Below, piece by piece: positions 55,951 through 64,000 of a stretch of DNA of 64,000 nt. The translations under genes were made by a program, and so were the position numbers. Under the pieces are notes generated by a model. The model was not told where the DNA came from, searched no databases, and worked only from the letters and a program-made list of their open reading frames with translations. The DNA lies in assembly GCA_020722815.1 (NCBI GenBank), contig DYKB01000027.1, positions 1 through 64,000 of the forward strand. Reading direction: 5' to 3'. The first letter of the stretch is position 1, and each line of letters starts with the position of its first letter. This stretch comes from Caldithrix sp. (GTDB lineage Bacteria; Zhuqueibacterota; Zhuqueibacteria; Thermofontimicrobiales; Sulfurfontimicrobiaceae).

Positions 55951-56123
55951 TTTTTCTCCATTCGTAAAGTTAAAAAAGTTTAATATATCAAAATATAAGC
56001 ATTTTTAAATCGGTTTTCAAGAGGAATTTACGATATTAAAATTTCTCTTGAAAATAACAATCATTTTTGATATTGTTCAGATGGCAATCAATCTTTTATT
56101 TCATCTAAAACCGGCGGAAGAAA

Positions 56124-56339
56124 ATGAACAAGCAAAAAGCATTAAAAATCGTGAATATTTTATTGGCTTTGATGGTCGTGGGAATCCTGACATCTGCTAT
56201 CTCGCATGATTTTATTGACAAAGCAATTTTTGAAAAAGTGCATCCGTTGGGTGGCTTTACCTTAATCATTCTGATTATGATTCATTTGCGCTTAAATTGG
56301 TCGTGGGTGAAGTCGACATATTTCAAATCGAAAAAGTGA
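56124..56339 (+). CDS. Small DUF4405-like membrane protein
   Basis: Protein of 71 residues with two helices. The His in ISHDFIDKAI and those in KVHPLGGFTLIILIMIHLRL and LNWSW resemble the DUF4405/cytochrome-b-like helical pair found with electron-transfer proteins. The weakly spaced GGCGGAAGA before the ATG may serve as ribosome-binding site. It stands alone; a MITE-like element begins 12 bases after its stop. Confidence 0.55.
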   Translation: MNKQKALKIVNILLALMVVGILTSAISHDFIDKAIFEKVHPLGGFTLIILIMIHLRLNWSWVKSTYFKSKK

Positions 56340-56351
56340 GAAATGGCCATT

Positions 56352-56499
56352 TATACTCAAGCCGAAATGGTTTTCGGATATGATATAGCCATCCTAAAGC
56401 CCTCACTCCCAGGGGGAGAGGGAATAGCTAGGCCCTCTCCCACTGGGAGAGGGTTGGGGTGAGGGCAAGAAAAACCGAAAATCACGCTGGCTTTAGTAG
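56352..56499. mobile_element. MITE-like element, copy C (about 148 bp)
   Basis: The left end TATACTCAAGCCGAAATGG (continuing TTTTCGGAT) and the right end CCGAAAATCACGCTGGCTTT (continuing AGTA) are imperfect inverted repeats. The core (56399-56466) holds the CCCTCTCCC/GGGAGAGGG palindrome. In reverse orientation the core is nearly the same as in copy B at 44384. The ends match copy A at 19163. There is no coding sequence. Confidence 0.7.
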
Positions 56500-56698
56500 A
56501 CAATATTCGCCCTTTTCACCAGTTTGATAACCCGGCATTAAGGACAGCGTCTATTAAAACGATACAAAAAAAAATGCCCTCCCGCGTTTTCATTTCCTGA
56601 AAAATCGAAAGGGCTGATGTGGGAACTGTAAAATTAATGTAGAGGACAGGCTAGCGTAGATTTCACTTTATCATCAGAATTTATACCAAAATCCTTCA

Positions 56699-56890
56699 TC
56701 AGGATGTTTGATGCAGGGGAACCTTCTTGCGTTGGGCATAAATGAGCATCAAATTTCGGATATAGATAACAGCGCCGGTGGATTGTCCCATGATAAAAAC
56801 CGGATCCTGTTTATGAATGGCGTAAACCAGCAATAAAAGTCCGCCCAACGTTAATTTTATTTTCAAATAAGTCAGAAAAATATTTTCCAA
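56699..56890 (-). pseudogene. C-terminal remnant of a LAB_N (lipid A biosynthesis N-terminal) membrane protein
   Basis: The frame encodes about 63 residues, of which GGLLLLVYAIHKQDPVFIMG and QSTGAVIYIRNLMLIYAQRK are the C-terminal half of a LAB_N domain. The domain's beginning is missing. It overlaps the end of the GT39 gene in another frame, so the two genes appear to be joined by a deletion near 56870-56890. The only start is a TTG without a good ribosome-binding site. Confidence 0.6.
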
Positions 56891-57893
56891 TCAAAATCGC
56901 CATTGGCGGCAGCAGGGGTAAAAGATAAATAGCCAACTTTCCACTGATCACCGAAATAAAAACGAAGCCGATAATGAACCACCAGAATAAAAGCCAGACT
57001 CCATCGTTTATATTGCGCCAGGCCTGCCTGATAGCGCCTGGTAAAAATCCTGTCCAGGGCAAAATAACCAGCGGAAAAACAAGCAGATAATAATAAAAAG
57101 GCTCCCGATGGCTAAATGCATTGACAGCCCTGCCGGCAATTTGCTTAAAAAATAAATTCCGGATATAATCCTGATTGCCGCTTATCCAGATAAATCCCAG
57201 CCAGCCGATCACCAGGGCAAGAAAAATAAAAAAACCGGGATGCAAAACAAAATTTCTAAATTCCCGCCAGTCCTTCTTTTGAATTAAAAATACAAATATC
57301 GGCAGGATTGCAATGAGGACACCAATCGGTCCCTTTATTAAAACATTGGCGAACAAAACAAGATAAAAAAGAAAATAAAAGTATGACTTTTGATCGTGAT
57401 AACCCAAATAAAAATAATAAATTGACAGGATTATTACAAACGTCAATAATGTGTCCATGCGAACAATTTGCGCACATCCGAAAACCAGAAACATAGCCAT
57501 ATAGATAAGACTGCTAACCCAAGCAACCTTTTGATCAAAAAGCCGACGGGTTAAATAATACATGGCAACTACACTCGCCAATGCCGTGAGCCCGGTAATA
57601 ATTAAACAATTTAATGGTGTAATTTGACCGGTTAAAATCGACAATCCCGCACACATCCAGAAATACACAGGCGGTTTATCCGGATAAAAGGAACCGTTAA
57701 GATGGGGAACGATCCATTTTCCATCCTGAATCATTTCCCGTAAAACTTCTGCATAACGGGCTTCATCTTCCACCCAAAAATCCCGTGGCGATAGGATACC
57801 CGGCAGATAAAACAGGAGTGTGACCAAAAAAAGGATAAATAAAAACTTAAAATTGGGCTTTGTTTTCATTGGATTTGGATCAGTTAGACTCAT
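56811..57893 (-). pseudogene. GT39/ArnT-like glycosyltransferase, 3' truncated
   Basis: Membrane glycosyltransferase using a polyprenyl-phosphate sugar. The N-terminal part is clear: LPGILSPRDFWVEDEARYAE with the catalytic acidic residues, MIQDGKWIVPHLNGSFYPDK, and about nine helices to LPLLPPMAILIGKYFSDLF. Family members have about 150 more residues; here the frame runs into remnants of a LAB_N gene and ends at residue 360. The ATG overlaps the preceding PHP gene by 14 bases. It may be non-functional. In many genomes GT2, LAB_N and GT39 genes sit together and modify lipid A or cell-surface lipids. Confidence 0.65.
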
Positions 57894-59106
57894 AATTGGT
57901 AATTAATTTCTTAAACCAGGTAATGAATTCAATACGTTGAAATTGCCAGATTTTATGGCGACGCATAAGGGGAACTCTCCTGGCGATTAAAATACTGGTT
58001 CCGAATAAAAATGCAAATCCAAAGCGGAAAAGGTTGGTTTGTACGGGTTCCACCATCGCCGCGGCCCTGGTTAATGGTTCCGCTTCATACCGAAAGACTG
58101 GATTTAAGAATAGTTTACATCTTTCACTTTCGACTTCAATTCGAATATAAGTATCATCGATCGCTAAAGTCAATTTAGCCTGACTTACATTTTCAACCAC
58201 GTACCGTGTTACCCCTCCCTGACCAATAAATCGGATTTTCCGGGCCGGTTGATCACACGCAATCATCAATTCACTGTTTTTTATCTGTAATTGCGAAAGA
58301 TGAATATCATTAAAACCGCCATTTCCGGTGACACCGTACATTTTTCCTTTTTTCAAGGCATCGACAACATCATCCGTTCGTGTTGATTTTGATTGAATCA
58401 TCGTCCAACAAACCCCGGTTTCGGCAGGATTCGTGATATCATGCGAATCGTCATTGCCAATAATCCAGACCGGTTTCCCGGCCGAAAGCGCCGCATCCCA
58501 CAATTTCTCGGATATCCGAAAATGATTTAAAACTTCAATGGCATCATAATCGGTCAAATAAAATAAGTCCCGATGATTATACGCATCCAACAATCGGGGA
58601 TGTGCGATAACGACAAACGGATTCCTGGTTCTTAATTTCTTTAGAATATGCTGCTTCTGGTGTATATTTTGCCAGAAAATAAATTCATTCCAGTTAACTT
58701 CATTTGCTCCGATTAAAACCTGATGTCTTTTTCCGATATTGAAACCATGTTCATAAACAGGGATGTAATTGATACCTAACTTGTCGAAACGGTTTATTTT
58801 TTGATAATCCGAAATCGCAATAATATCATACCCCAGATTTTTATAATGTTGATAAATACTCCGCGCATCATCCCAACCGTTGGTCAGCCCACCCCATGAA
58901 TGCGATTGAACCTGAAAATTTCCTTTAAACCAGGTTGAGTCCAGTTCAGAATAGGGGTTATACCATCTATTGCCTTGGAAAGGTATCGGATCTGGAAATT
59001 GATAAATTGGGCACTTTAAATATTCAATCAGTCCTAAAATAATGAAAAGAATAAGGAAAAATCCGGCTACCATGACAATTTTTTTTATAAATTTAATCAC
59101 ATTCAT
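57880..59106 (-). CDS. Membrane-anchored PHP-like phosphoesterase
   Basis: Protein of 408 residues from the start chosen (AAAGGATGA before the ATG). One helix at about 7-28 anchors it. The catalytic-like part has FKGNFQVQSHSWGGLTNGWD, IIAISDYQKINRF, HQVLIGANEVNW, FVVIAHPRLLDAYNHRDLFY and WIIGNDDSHDITNPAETG, a PHP-type set of His and Asp residues. The expected first His pair is weak (FQVQSHSWGG). A second helix lies near residue 350. It sits between two glycosyltransferase genes, overlapping both or nearly so, and may act in the same lipid or glycan pathway. Confidence 0.65.
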   Translation of the reverse strand: MNVIKFIKKIVMVAGFFLILFIILGLIEYLKCPIYQFPDPIPFQGNRWYNPYSELDSTWFKGNFQVQSHSWGGLTNGWDDARSIYQHYKNLGYDIIAISDYQKINRFDKLGINYIPVYEHGFNIGKRHQVLIGANEVNWNEFIFWQNIHQKQHILKKLRTRNPFVVIAHPRLLDAYNHRDLFYLTDYDAIEVLNHFRISEKLWDAALSAGKPVWIIGNDDSHDITNPAETGVCWTMIQSKSTRTDDVVDALKKGKMYGVTGNGGFNDIHLSQLQIKNSELMIACDQPARKIRFIGQGGVTRYVVENVSQAKLTLAIDDTYIRIEVESERCKLFLNPVFRYEAEPLTRAAAMVEPVQTNLFRFGFAFLFGTSILIARRVPLMRRHKIWQFQRIEFITWFKKLITNYESN

Positions 59107-59828
59107 CCTTTCTGAATGATGAAATAGTTCAGATACCGACTTTTCATCCATCGAACCGCGAATAAATCCCTCAAAGCCCGGAACAATCGATTACGAACAT
59201 TATATTTCGATTTTCCATAACGTCGCGGATAGTGATGAATTGGCACTTCAGCGACAGTAAATCCTTCAAGTTTGAACAGGGTAGGAAAAAAACGATGCAT
59301 TCCATTAAATAATTTTACTTTTTGAATCGCTTCCCGTTTAAAGACTTTCAAGGGACAACCAGTATCCTGGATTTGTTCACCACTCAATTTATTACGTACA
59401 AAATTGGCGATTTTGGATGATATGAGTTTAATCAAGTTATCCGATCGCTTTTGCCGTATTCCGATCACGCAATCATGCGTCGCTAATTTTTCCAATAAAA
59501 GCGGTAAATCATGGGCATCAACCTGTAAATCCGCATCCATGGTCACAATTAATTTTCCATGTGCAGCTTTAAAACCAGCATCAAAGGCAGCCGTTTGGCC
59601 ATAGTTTCGGTCTAACGAAAGGAAATGAACGTTTATATCCAATTTCGCTAACTTTTGAATTATATCGAGACTGCCATCTGTGCTTCCATCATCTACCAGG
59701 ACAATTTCATAATCATTACTGATAATCTTCATCGCATCCGTAATATTTTCATATAGGAGCAGGAGATTATCACGTTCATTGTATATTGGAATCACGAAAG
59801 AATAGTTATACATACTAACTAAATTCAT
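59103..59828 (-). CDS. GT2-family glycosyltransferase, DPM1-like
   Basis: Cytosolic glycosyltransferase of 241 residues. The nucleotide-sugar site is FVIPIYNERDNLLLLYEN, EIVLVDDGSTDGSLDII and VTMDADLQVDAHDLPLLLEK. The tail YPRRYGKSKYNVRNRLFRAL is typical of dolichyl- or undecaprenyl-phosphate sugar transferases. No membrane helices follow, so it is DPM1-like rather than ArnC-like. It would make the lipid-linked sugar used by a GT39 enzyme such as the truncated one downstream. It is the first gene of the run and overlaps the PHP gene by four bases. Confidence 0.85.
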   Translation of the reverse strand: MNLVSMYNYSFVIPIYNERDNLLLLYENITDAMKIISNDYEIVLVDDGSTDGSLDIIQKLAKLDINVHFLSLDRNYGQTAAFDAGFKAAHGKLIVTMDADLQVDAHDLPLLLEKLATHDCVIGIRQKRSDNLIKLISSKIANFVRNKLSGEQIQDTGCPLKVFKREAIQKVKLFNGMHRFFPTLFKLEGFTVAEVPIHHYPRRYGKSKYNVRNRLFRALRDLFAVRWMKSRYLNYFIIQKG

Positions 59829-60163
59829 TTTAAATCCACGACAAATTAGTAATTTTAATTAAGCAATTTTTCCCGACGAATAAAAACCTGAGTGGTTACA
59901 GGTTGAAAAATAAAAGCTTCAGGCGATAAATTTCAATTTGAATGGTTTTTAAACAGCTCAATATATTACCAAATCATTATTTAATTCCAATTAATTTTTT
60001 ATTACAATTTTGTGACAAAATTCACATTGAGATTGGCCTGAATTTTGTCATTACTTCAAGTTTTGTCTTCAAAAAACAATAGTAAAAAATTTATGCAAAT
60101 CCCAGGGTTATAAGGTATATATTATCTTAGAATTAGGAGATTCACCACATTAGGAAAAGGACG
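59829..60163. other. Divergent gap with a 12-bp perfect inverted repeat
   Basis: TGACAAAATTCA (60013-60024) and TGAATTTTGTCA (60039-60050) are perfectly inverted over 14 bases. They lie about 115 bases before the coiled-coil gene and could be an operator or an RNA hairpin. The rest of the gap is AT-rich and shows no gene. Confidence 0.45.
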
Positions 60164-61324
60164 ATGGTCTGGATAATCATAACCATCGCTGTTATTATTA
60201 TGGCGGCGGTAGGATTTTATACTTATAAACTGTTTTCTTTCAATGAAACCGTTATCAATGAAAGGAAACAACTGAAACATCAAAAAATCAATTTAAAGCA
60301 ATCAATTGAGAAGGCACAATTTGATAATGAACGTATCCAGAAGGTTCAAACTGATATTGAACGTTATCGAATGGAACAGGAAAAATTAATACAAACGCAG
60401 ATTGAATTCCTGAATCTTCGTGAACAAAAAATTGCGCAGAAGGAAGATGAATTACAAAGTCGAATTGCGCAATTCGAAAACGAGAAAATGGCTTTTTTTC
60501 AACGCTTGCAAGGGAAAGAATATTGCCTGAACACCGGTTTAGCTTTGCTTGAAAAAAAATATAAAATGGTTGCCGATTCAATCCAACAAATACGGCAACA
60601 ACAAAACGAGATGAACGATTATCATCATGTCATTGATAAACAAATCGAAAAATTAACTTCCTTCTTCGAAACAACGGAGCAAATCCTGGAAGATTTGGAA
60701 TTTGAACAACTCTTATTATTAAAAGAAAAAAATCTGCTAGAAAATGCTAAAAATGACTTTATCCTGAAAAGACAGGAGTTGTCGCATTATGAAGAAAATT
60801 TGAAAGGCCAACTTTCAAAAATTGAAGAAAACCAGCGAGCAATTGAACATCAACAATCCTTATTGCAGCAGCAGACCGAGCAATTTGATCAGGAAAAATC
60901 AGACATTCAGCATCGCTTAAGTGAATTTGATAACACCCGACTGACACTTGAGGCACGCGAAGAGAAGCTTCAAAAGGAGTTAAAAGAAATAGCTATGGAA
61001 CGTTCCAAACTTTTAAAACGGGTTCATGAACTCGAAACCCGGGAAAAAGAAATGGATGAAAGTGCCCAAAAATTAGAAAATTGGGGACAGGAACTGGTCA
61101 ATAAAGAGCGTGAGATGAAAAAATGGGAGAATCAACTTCAGGAAAAAGCGAGAGAATTGGAAGAACTTAAGGGAAATGATAAAATTATCACGAAAGCGGA
61201 GGAATCCAGCGATTTGACGCATCATGATTTCATCGAAAACGATGTCAGCGATGGATCACAAAGCGCGATAACAGATGGTAAAAAAACGAGTATACGGCTT
61301 ATAAAAGGTATTGGCGGGAGTTAA
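60164..61324 (+). CDS. Membrane-anchored coiled-coil protein, probably truncated
   Basis: Protein of 386 residues. One N-terminal helix (WIIITIAVIIMAAVGFYTYK) is followed by a long Glu/Gln/Lys-rich coiled coil (about 30-340). The last residues IRLIKGIGGS match the first half of a helix-hairpin-helix of the IKGIGPxxxxxL type, after which the frame stops and continues as unrelated sequence. So the C-terminal HhH domain appears to have been lost. AGGAAAAGG precedes the ATG. The function is unknown; filament or scaffold roles are typical of such coiled coils. Confidence 0.6.
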   Translation: MVWIIITIAVIIMAAVGFYTYKLFSFNETVINERKQLKHQKINLKQSIEKAQFDNERIQKVQTDIERYRMEQEKLIQTQIEFLNLREQKIAQKEDELQSRIAQFENEKMAFFQRLQGKEYCLNTGLALLEKKYKMVADSIQQIRQQQNEMNDYHHVIDKQIEKLTSFFETTEQILEDLEFEQLLLLKEKNLLENAKNDFILKRQELSHYEENLKGQLSKIEENQRAIEHQQSLLQQQTEQFDQEKSDIQHRLSEFDNTRLTLEAREEKLQKELKEIAMERSKLLKRVHELETREKEMDESAQKLENWGQELVNKEREMKKWENQLQEKARELEELKGNDKIITKAEESSDLTHHDFIENDVSDGSQSAITDGKKTSIRLIKGIGGS

Positions 61325-61353
61325 AGGGCTGAAATTCATCAGCCACAACATTT

Positions 61354-62718
61354 TTATCCAATCAGCACACCATTCTGTTCAATTACCTGCCGATACCAAC
61401 TCGCGCTATCTTTCAAAGTTCTTTCGAGGGTTTGATAATCGGTATAAATTAATCCAAATCGTTTGGAAAATCCGAACGACCACTCAAAATTATCCATTAG
61501 CGACCAGACAAAGTAACCTGCCAGCGGCACTCCCTCCTGAATCGCACGGTGTGCTTGTTGAAAATGTCTTTGCAGATAATCAATACGTAAGGGATCGTGG
61601 ATTTTTCCATCCGGGCTTTTCTTATCCTGAAACGCGGCGCCATTTTCGGTGATATAAAGTTTAGGAGTCTTATATTCAAGGTATAATTTTTTTAAAAGAA
61701 CATAAAGTCCCTCCGGATAAACCTCCCATCCCATTTCAGTAAATTTCGCATCAGGTGGTTTTACAAAGTCATAATTTAAAATATTTTTTCCCGGCGCATT
61801 CTTCACCAGATCACGAAAATAAAAATTAACACCAATAAACTCAATAGGGGTTTTTATAATTCGGAGATCATCCGGTTGCATGGATGGTAAATAACCATAC
61901 TTTTCATAAATAGCTAAGATTGACGCCGGATATTGCCCTGAACATAATGGTTCCAAAAACCAGCCATGATTGAAATTAAAATAACGATTTGCAGCTTCCA
62001 GGTCCGCCGCTGCATCTGAGGCGGGATAGGATGGCGAAAGATTCAGGGTGATACCAATTTCTTTGGATTCGGATTTAATATTGTCACGAATAATTGAAAC
62101 ACTCAGTCCATGGGACAGCAGTAAATGATGGGCAACCTGTATTGCCATTTTATAATCTTTCAAGCCAGGTGCATGAATTCCGTATAAATGTCCCAGATAA
62201 GCAGTAACGGCCGGTTCATTATGCGTCATCCAATGGTCGACACGGTCACCAAGCTGACGAGTCACTTCAGCAGCATAATCCTGAAAATAATAAGCCGTAT
62301 CCCGATTCGCCCAACCGCCTTTATCCTGCAAAGCCTGTGGTAAATCCCAATGATACAAAGTGATATAAGGTTGAATACCTTCAGCAATCAGGGCATCAAC
62401 CAACCGGTTATAAAAATCAATTCCTTTCGGATTTAGCCGCCCGTGTCCTTCCGGGAAAATACGCGCCCAGGCGATGGAAAATCGATATGCCTGAAGTCCC
62501 AAATTTTTCATCAGCTTAATGTCATCCAGAAAACGATGGTAATGATCACAGGCAATATCACCCGTGTGGCCTTCAAATATATTGCCCGGTACGCGACAAA
62601 ATCGATCCCAGATAGATTCACCTTTTCCATCATCCGCATACGCCCCTTCAATTTGATAGGCTGCTGTTGCTGCACCCCAGATAAATTCATCCGGAAACTT
62701 TAAAATCCCTGTTGCCAT
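61354..62718 (-). CDS. Beta-glucosidase, GH1
   Basis: Cytosolic GH1 enzyme of 454 residues without a signal peptide. The N-terminus FPDEFIWGAATAAYQIEGAY is diagnostic. The acid/base Glu is in WMTHNEPAVTAYLGH, the nucleophile Glu in KLYITENGAAFQD, and the C-terminal aglycone site is SLMDNFEWSFGFSKRFGLIY. CAGGAG nine bases before the ATG at 62718 supports that start over the frame from 62742. It would cleave beta-linked glucosides or related disaccharides taken up by the cell. It converges with the coiled-coil gene. Confidence 0.92.
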   Translation of the reverse strand: MATGILKFPDEFIWGAATAAYQIEGAYADDGKGESIWDRFCRVPGNIFEGHTGDIACDHYHRFLDDIKLMKNLGLQAYRFSIAWARIFPEGHGRLNPKGIDFYNRLVDALIAEGIQPYITLYHWDLPQALQDKGGWANRDTAYYFQDYAAEVTRQLGDRVDHWMTHNEPAVTAYLGHLYGIHAPGLKDYKMAIQVAHHLLLSHGLSVSIIRDNIKSESKEIGITLNLSPSYPASDAAADLEAANRYFNFNHGWFLEPLCSGQYPASILAIYEKYGYLPSMQPDDLRIIKTPIEFIGVNFYFRDLVKNAPGKNILNYDFVKPPDAKFTEMGWEVYPEGLYVLLKKLYLEYKTPKLYITENGAAFQDKKSPDGKIHDPLRIDYLQRHFQQAHRAIQEGVPLAGYFVWSLMDNFEWSFGFSKRFGLIYTDYQTLERTLKDSASWYRQVIEQNGVLIG

Positions 62719-63267
62719 ATTCTTCTGCTCCTGTATTTCCATTTTTTTTTACGGATAAGTCTTCCCCGCAATCTGATATAGTGTTTCTCAAATCGTCATT
62801 GCGACTCTTGAAGTAATAAAAAATTTACAAAAAATAATTTACAATATACATCATTTACAGGCTAATAATCAAGAAAAAAAAGATTATCCTTTCGATTTTT
62901 CAGAAAACAGAATAAAGACCTTTTCCACTGATGGTAAAGCGATAACCTAAAGTTCAACCCGGATAAACTTAGATTGACCAGTGTACAAATTTAAATATAC
63001 AGGATTTAGTCAGTAAAATTGATCCGGTATTAACTTACGCCCAACGATGTTTCATATCCTTTTCAAACCCGTTGATAAAAGATGAAACAACGTTTAAAAA
63101 TGGACACCTGTTCTCGTTATCTTCAATAAAACATTTTACTTAGCCTGCTATTAATTCTTAATTTTTAAAAAGCTGATGCAAGATTCAAAAGATAGTTAAC
63201 GGCATAAAATTTGCCAATTAATGAGGATTAATTTGCAAACCCGAAAATTCAATCAAGGAGAACTATT
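62719..63267. other. Intergenic gap, three ATTTACA repeats
   Basis: About 550 AT-rich bases between divergent genes. ATTTACA occurs three times in the same direction at 62823, 62837 and 62853, spaced 14 and 16 bases, possibly a protein-binding array. No gene was recognised. Confidence 0.35.
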
Positions 63268-63558
63268 TTGGCTGCACTGACACCGAATTCTCTCAATAGA
63301 GGAGAGGATATCACAATTATCGATCAAACCGGCCGAATTCTGATGAATCGCATCACCAATATTACTAATCCAGAAAATTTGGCGCACAAATTAGCAGCCC
63401 AGGGTCAGGAATTACTGACGATTATTGGGCCGGCGCTTAAAAAGGCGCGTTTAGCCGGCATCGAATCACTGCTCATTCAGGACGAAGGAGCAAAATATTG
63501 TGTGCTCCCCGCAGAAAAAGATAAATTCTACATCACAATTGTCGGAAATATAGAATAA
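63268..63558 (+). CDS. Small roadblock/LC7-like protein
   Basis: Protein of 96 residues. The order of elements (EDITIIDQTGRILMNRITNI strands, LAHKLAAQGQELLTIIGPAL helix, IESLLIQDEGAKYCVLPAEK and FYITIVGN strands) resembles a roadblock/LC7 domain, which usually regulates a small GTPase. The similarity is judged by fold pattern and is not certain. The start is TTG with AAGGAG eight bases upstream. The stop overlaps the next ATG by one base (TAATG), showing translational coupling. Confidence 0.5.
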   Translation: MAALTPNSLNRGEDITIIDQTGRILMNRITNITNPENLAHKLAAQGQELLTIIGPALKKARLAGIESLLIQDEGAKYCVLPAEKDKFYITIVGNIE

Positions 63559-64000
63559 TGCAAAAACAATTTTTAGAGAATCGAAATCTGTTCATCGGCC
63601 TGGTTTCCTGTATCTGGCAAAGACTACCATTTATTCTAAGCTGTAAAAACATGCAAAATTCACTAGAGATCATCACGATGTTGTTTGATTATGTACCTGA
63701 CTATCGACAACTCATCGTCAGTGGCAGGGTGCCGAAAGCCATTGAATTCTCGAAAAAAAAACCACGGGTACTTGACGGAAGTGATCCGACACATTTTTTT
63801 GAAAATTTATATTCCTCCTTTGATGAAGAACGCGTTGGAATGCGTCCAATTCAATTTATCTATTTTGATGCCGACTTCAAAACACTCACTGATGTTTTAT
63901 TAAAATTAGAACAAGGCTGGTTTGCAACGACCTCACTTAGTGTCGAAGAAATTGAAAGTATGGTTCAAGTCTATGACATTGTCAGTATTGATAGCTGCGC
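63558..64000 (+). CDS. Unrecognised ORF, 3' truncated by the window end
   Basis: The frame from the ATG at 63558 is open to the last base (147 full codons). It starts MQKQFLENRNLFIGLVSCIW and continues LEIITMLFDYVPDYRQLIVS, GMRPIQFIYFDADFKTLTDV and LSVEEIESMVQVYDIVSIDS. It is coupled to the roadblock-like gene. I do not recognise a family; the mix of helices and strands suggests a soluble protein. A role as partner of the roadblock-like protein follows only from the coupling. Confidence 0.6.
   Translation, partial: MQKQFLENRNLFIGLVSCIWQRLPFILSCKNMQNSLEIITMLFDYVPDYRQLIVSGRVPKAIEFSKKKPRVLDGSDPTHFFENLYSSFDEERVGMRPIQFIYFDADFKTLTDVLLKLEQGWFATTSLSVEEIESMVQVYDIVSIDSC

Overview
The window looks like a chromosomal segment of a low-GC, Gram-negative bacterium of the FCB type (Calditrichota, KSB1 or a related lineage). 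The reasons are C-terminal sorting domains of the type IX secretion class (YPNPFNP-like), a PorV/PorQ-family outer-membrane protein, Oar-like TonB-dependent receptors, a Y_Y_Y-domain sensor kinase, a short primary-type sigma factor and several surface glycosidases. The assignment is an inference from gene content. I saw no tRNA, rRNA or CRISPR array.

Region by region. (1) 0-1.1 kb: 3' part of a Reg_prop/Y_Y_Y sensor histidine kinase. (2) 1.3-15.7 kb, minus strand: an outer-surface block of seven genes (Oar-like TonB receptor, two secreted proteins with C-terminal sorting domains, a lipoprotein, a second TonB receptor, a PorV-like protein, an NHL-propeller protein). (3) 16.4-19.3 kb: a possible very short gene, a LuxR-type response regulator and a transglutaminase-like lipoprotein. 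(4) 19.7-23.4 kb: two extracellular polysaccharide-degradation genes, one frameshifted. (5) 23.8-29.7 kb, plus strand: a carotenoid operon (lycopene cyclase, two CrtI desaturases, CrtB, acyltransferase) in which three of the five enzyme genes carry lesions. (6) 30-38.3 kb: cation/proton antiporter with CBS domains, sigma factor, Smr protein, GH29 fucosidase, a Tat-exported DUF362 protein, a DUF6599-like protein and a queuosine-precursor transporter. (7) 38.7-43.7 kb: a sugar or polyol catabolic set (Gfo/Idh oxidoreductase, DegT aminotransferase, amidohydrolase, FGGY kinase). (8) 43.9-44.5 kb: a RelB/DinJ antitoxin whose YafQ-like toxin is interrupted by a small inverted-repeat element. (9) 44.8-52.7 kb: an HTH-PTS IIA fusion gene followed by six genes of a group-4-hydrogenase-like membrane complex whose large subunit lacks the NiFe cysteines, which is an Ehr-type complex. 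(10) 52.8-56 kb, minus strand: LEA14-like lipoprotein, isopentenyl phosphate kinase, a phytol/polyprenol-kinase-like protein and a nonsense-mutated CPBP protease. (11) 56.1-64 kb: DUF4405-like protein, a glycosyltransferase/PHP gene set ending in a deletion scar, a coiled-coil protein, a GH1 beta-glucosidase, and a small roadblock-like gene coupled to an ORF that leaves the window.

Three themes stand out. First, the two consecutive kinases at 53.6-55.1 kb fit a two-step salvage of isoprenoid alcohols to diphosphates, which could feed isoprenoid products including carotenoids. Second, the Ehr-type complex is headed by a putative PTS-IIA/DNA-binding regulator and is visibly more GC-rich than its surroundings. 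Third, an unusual number of genes are broken: homopolymer frameshifts, in-frame stops, a deletion fusion and an element insertion. Small palindromic elements sharing one core also recur between genes. Some lesions may be sequencing errors; others, such as the interrupted toxin, cannot be.
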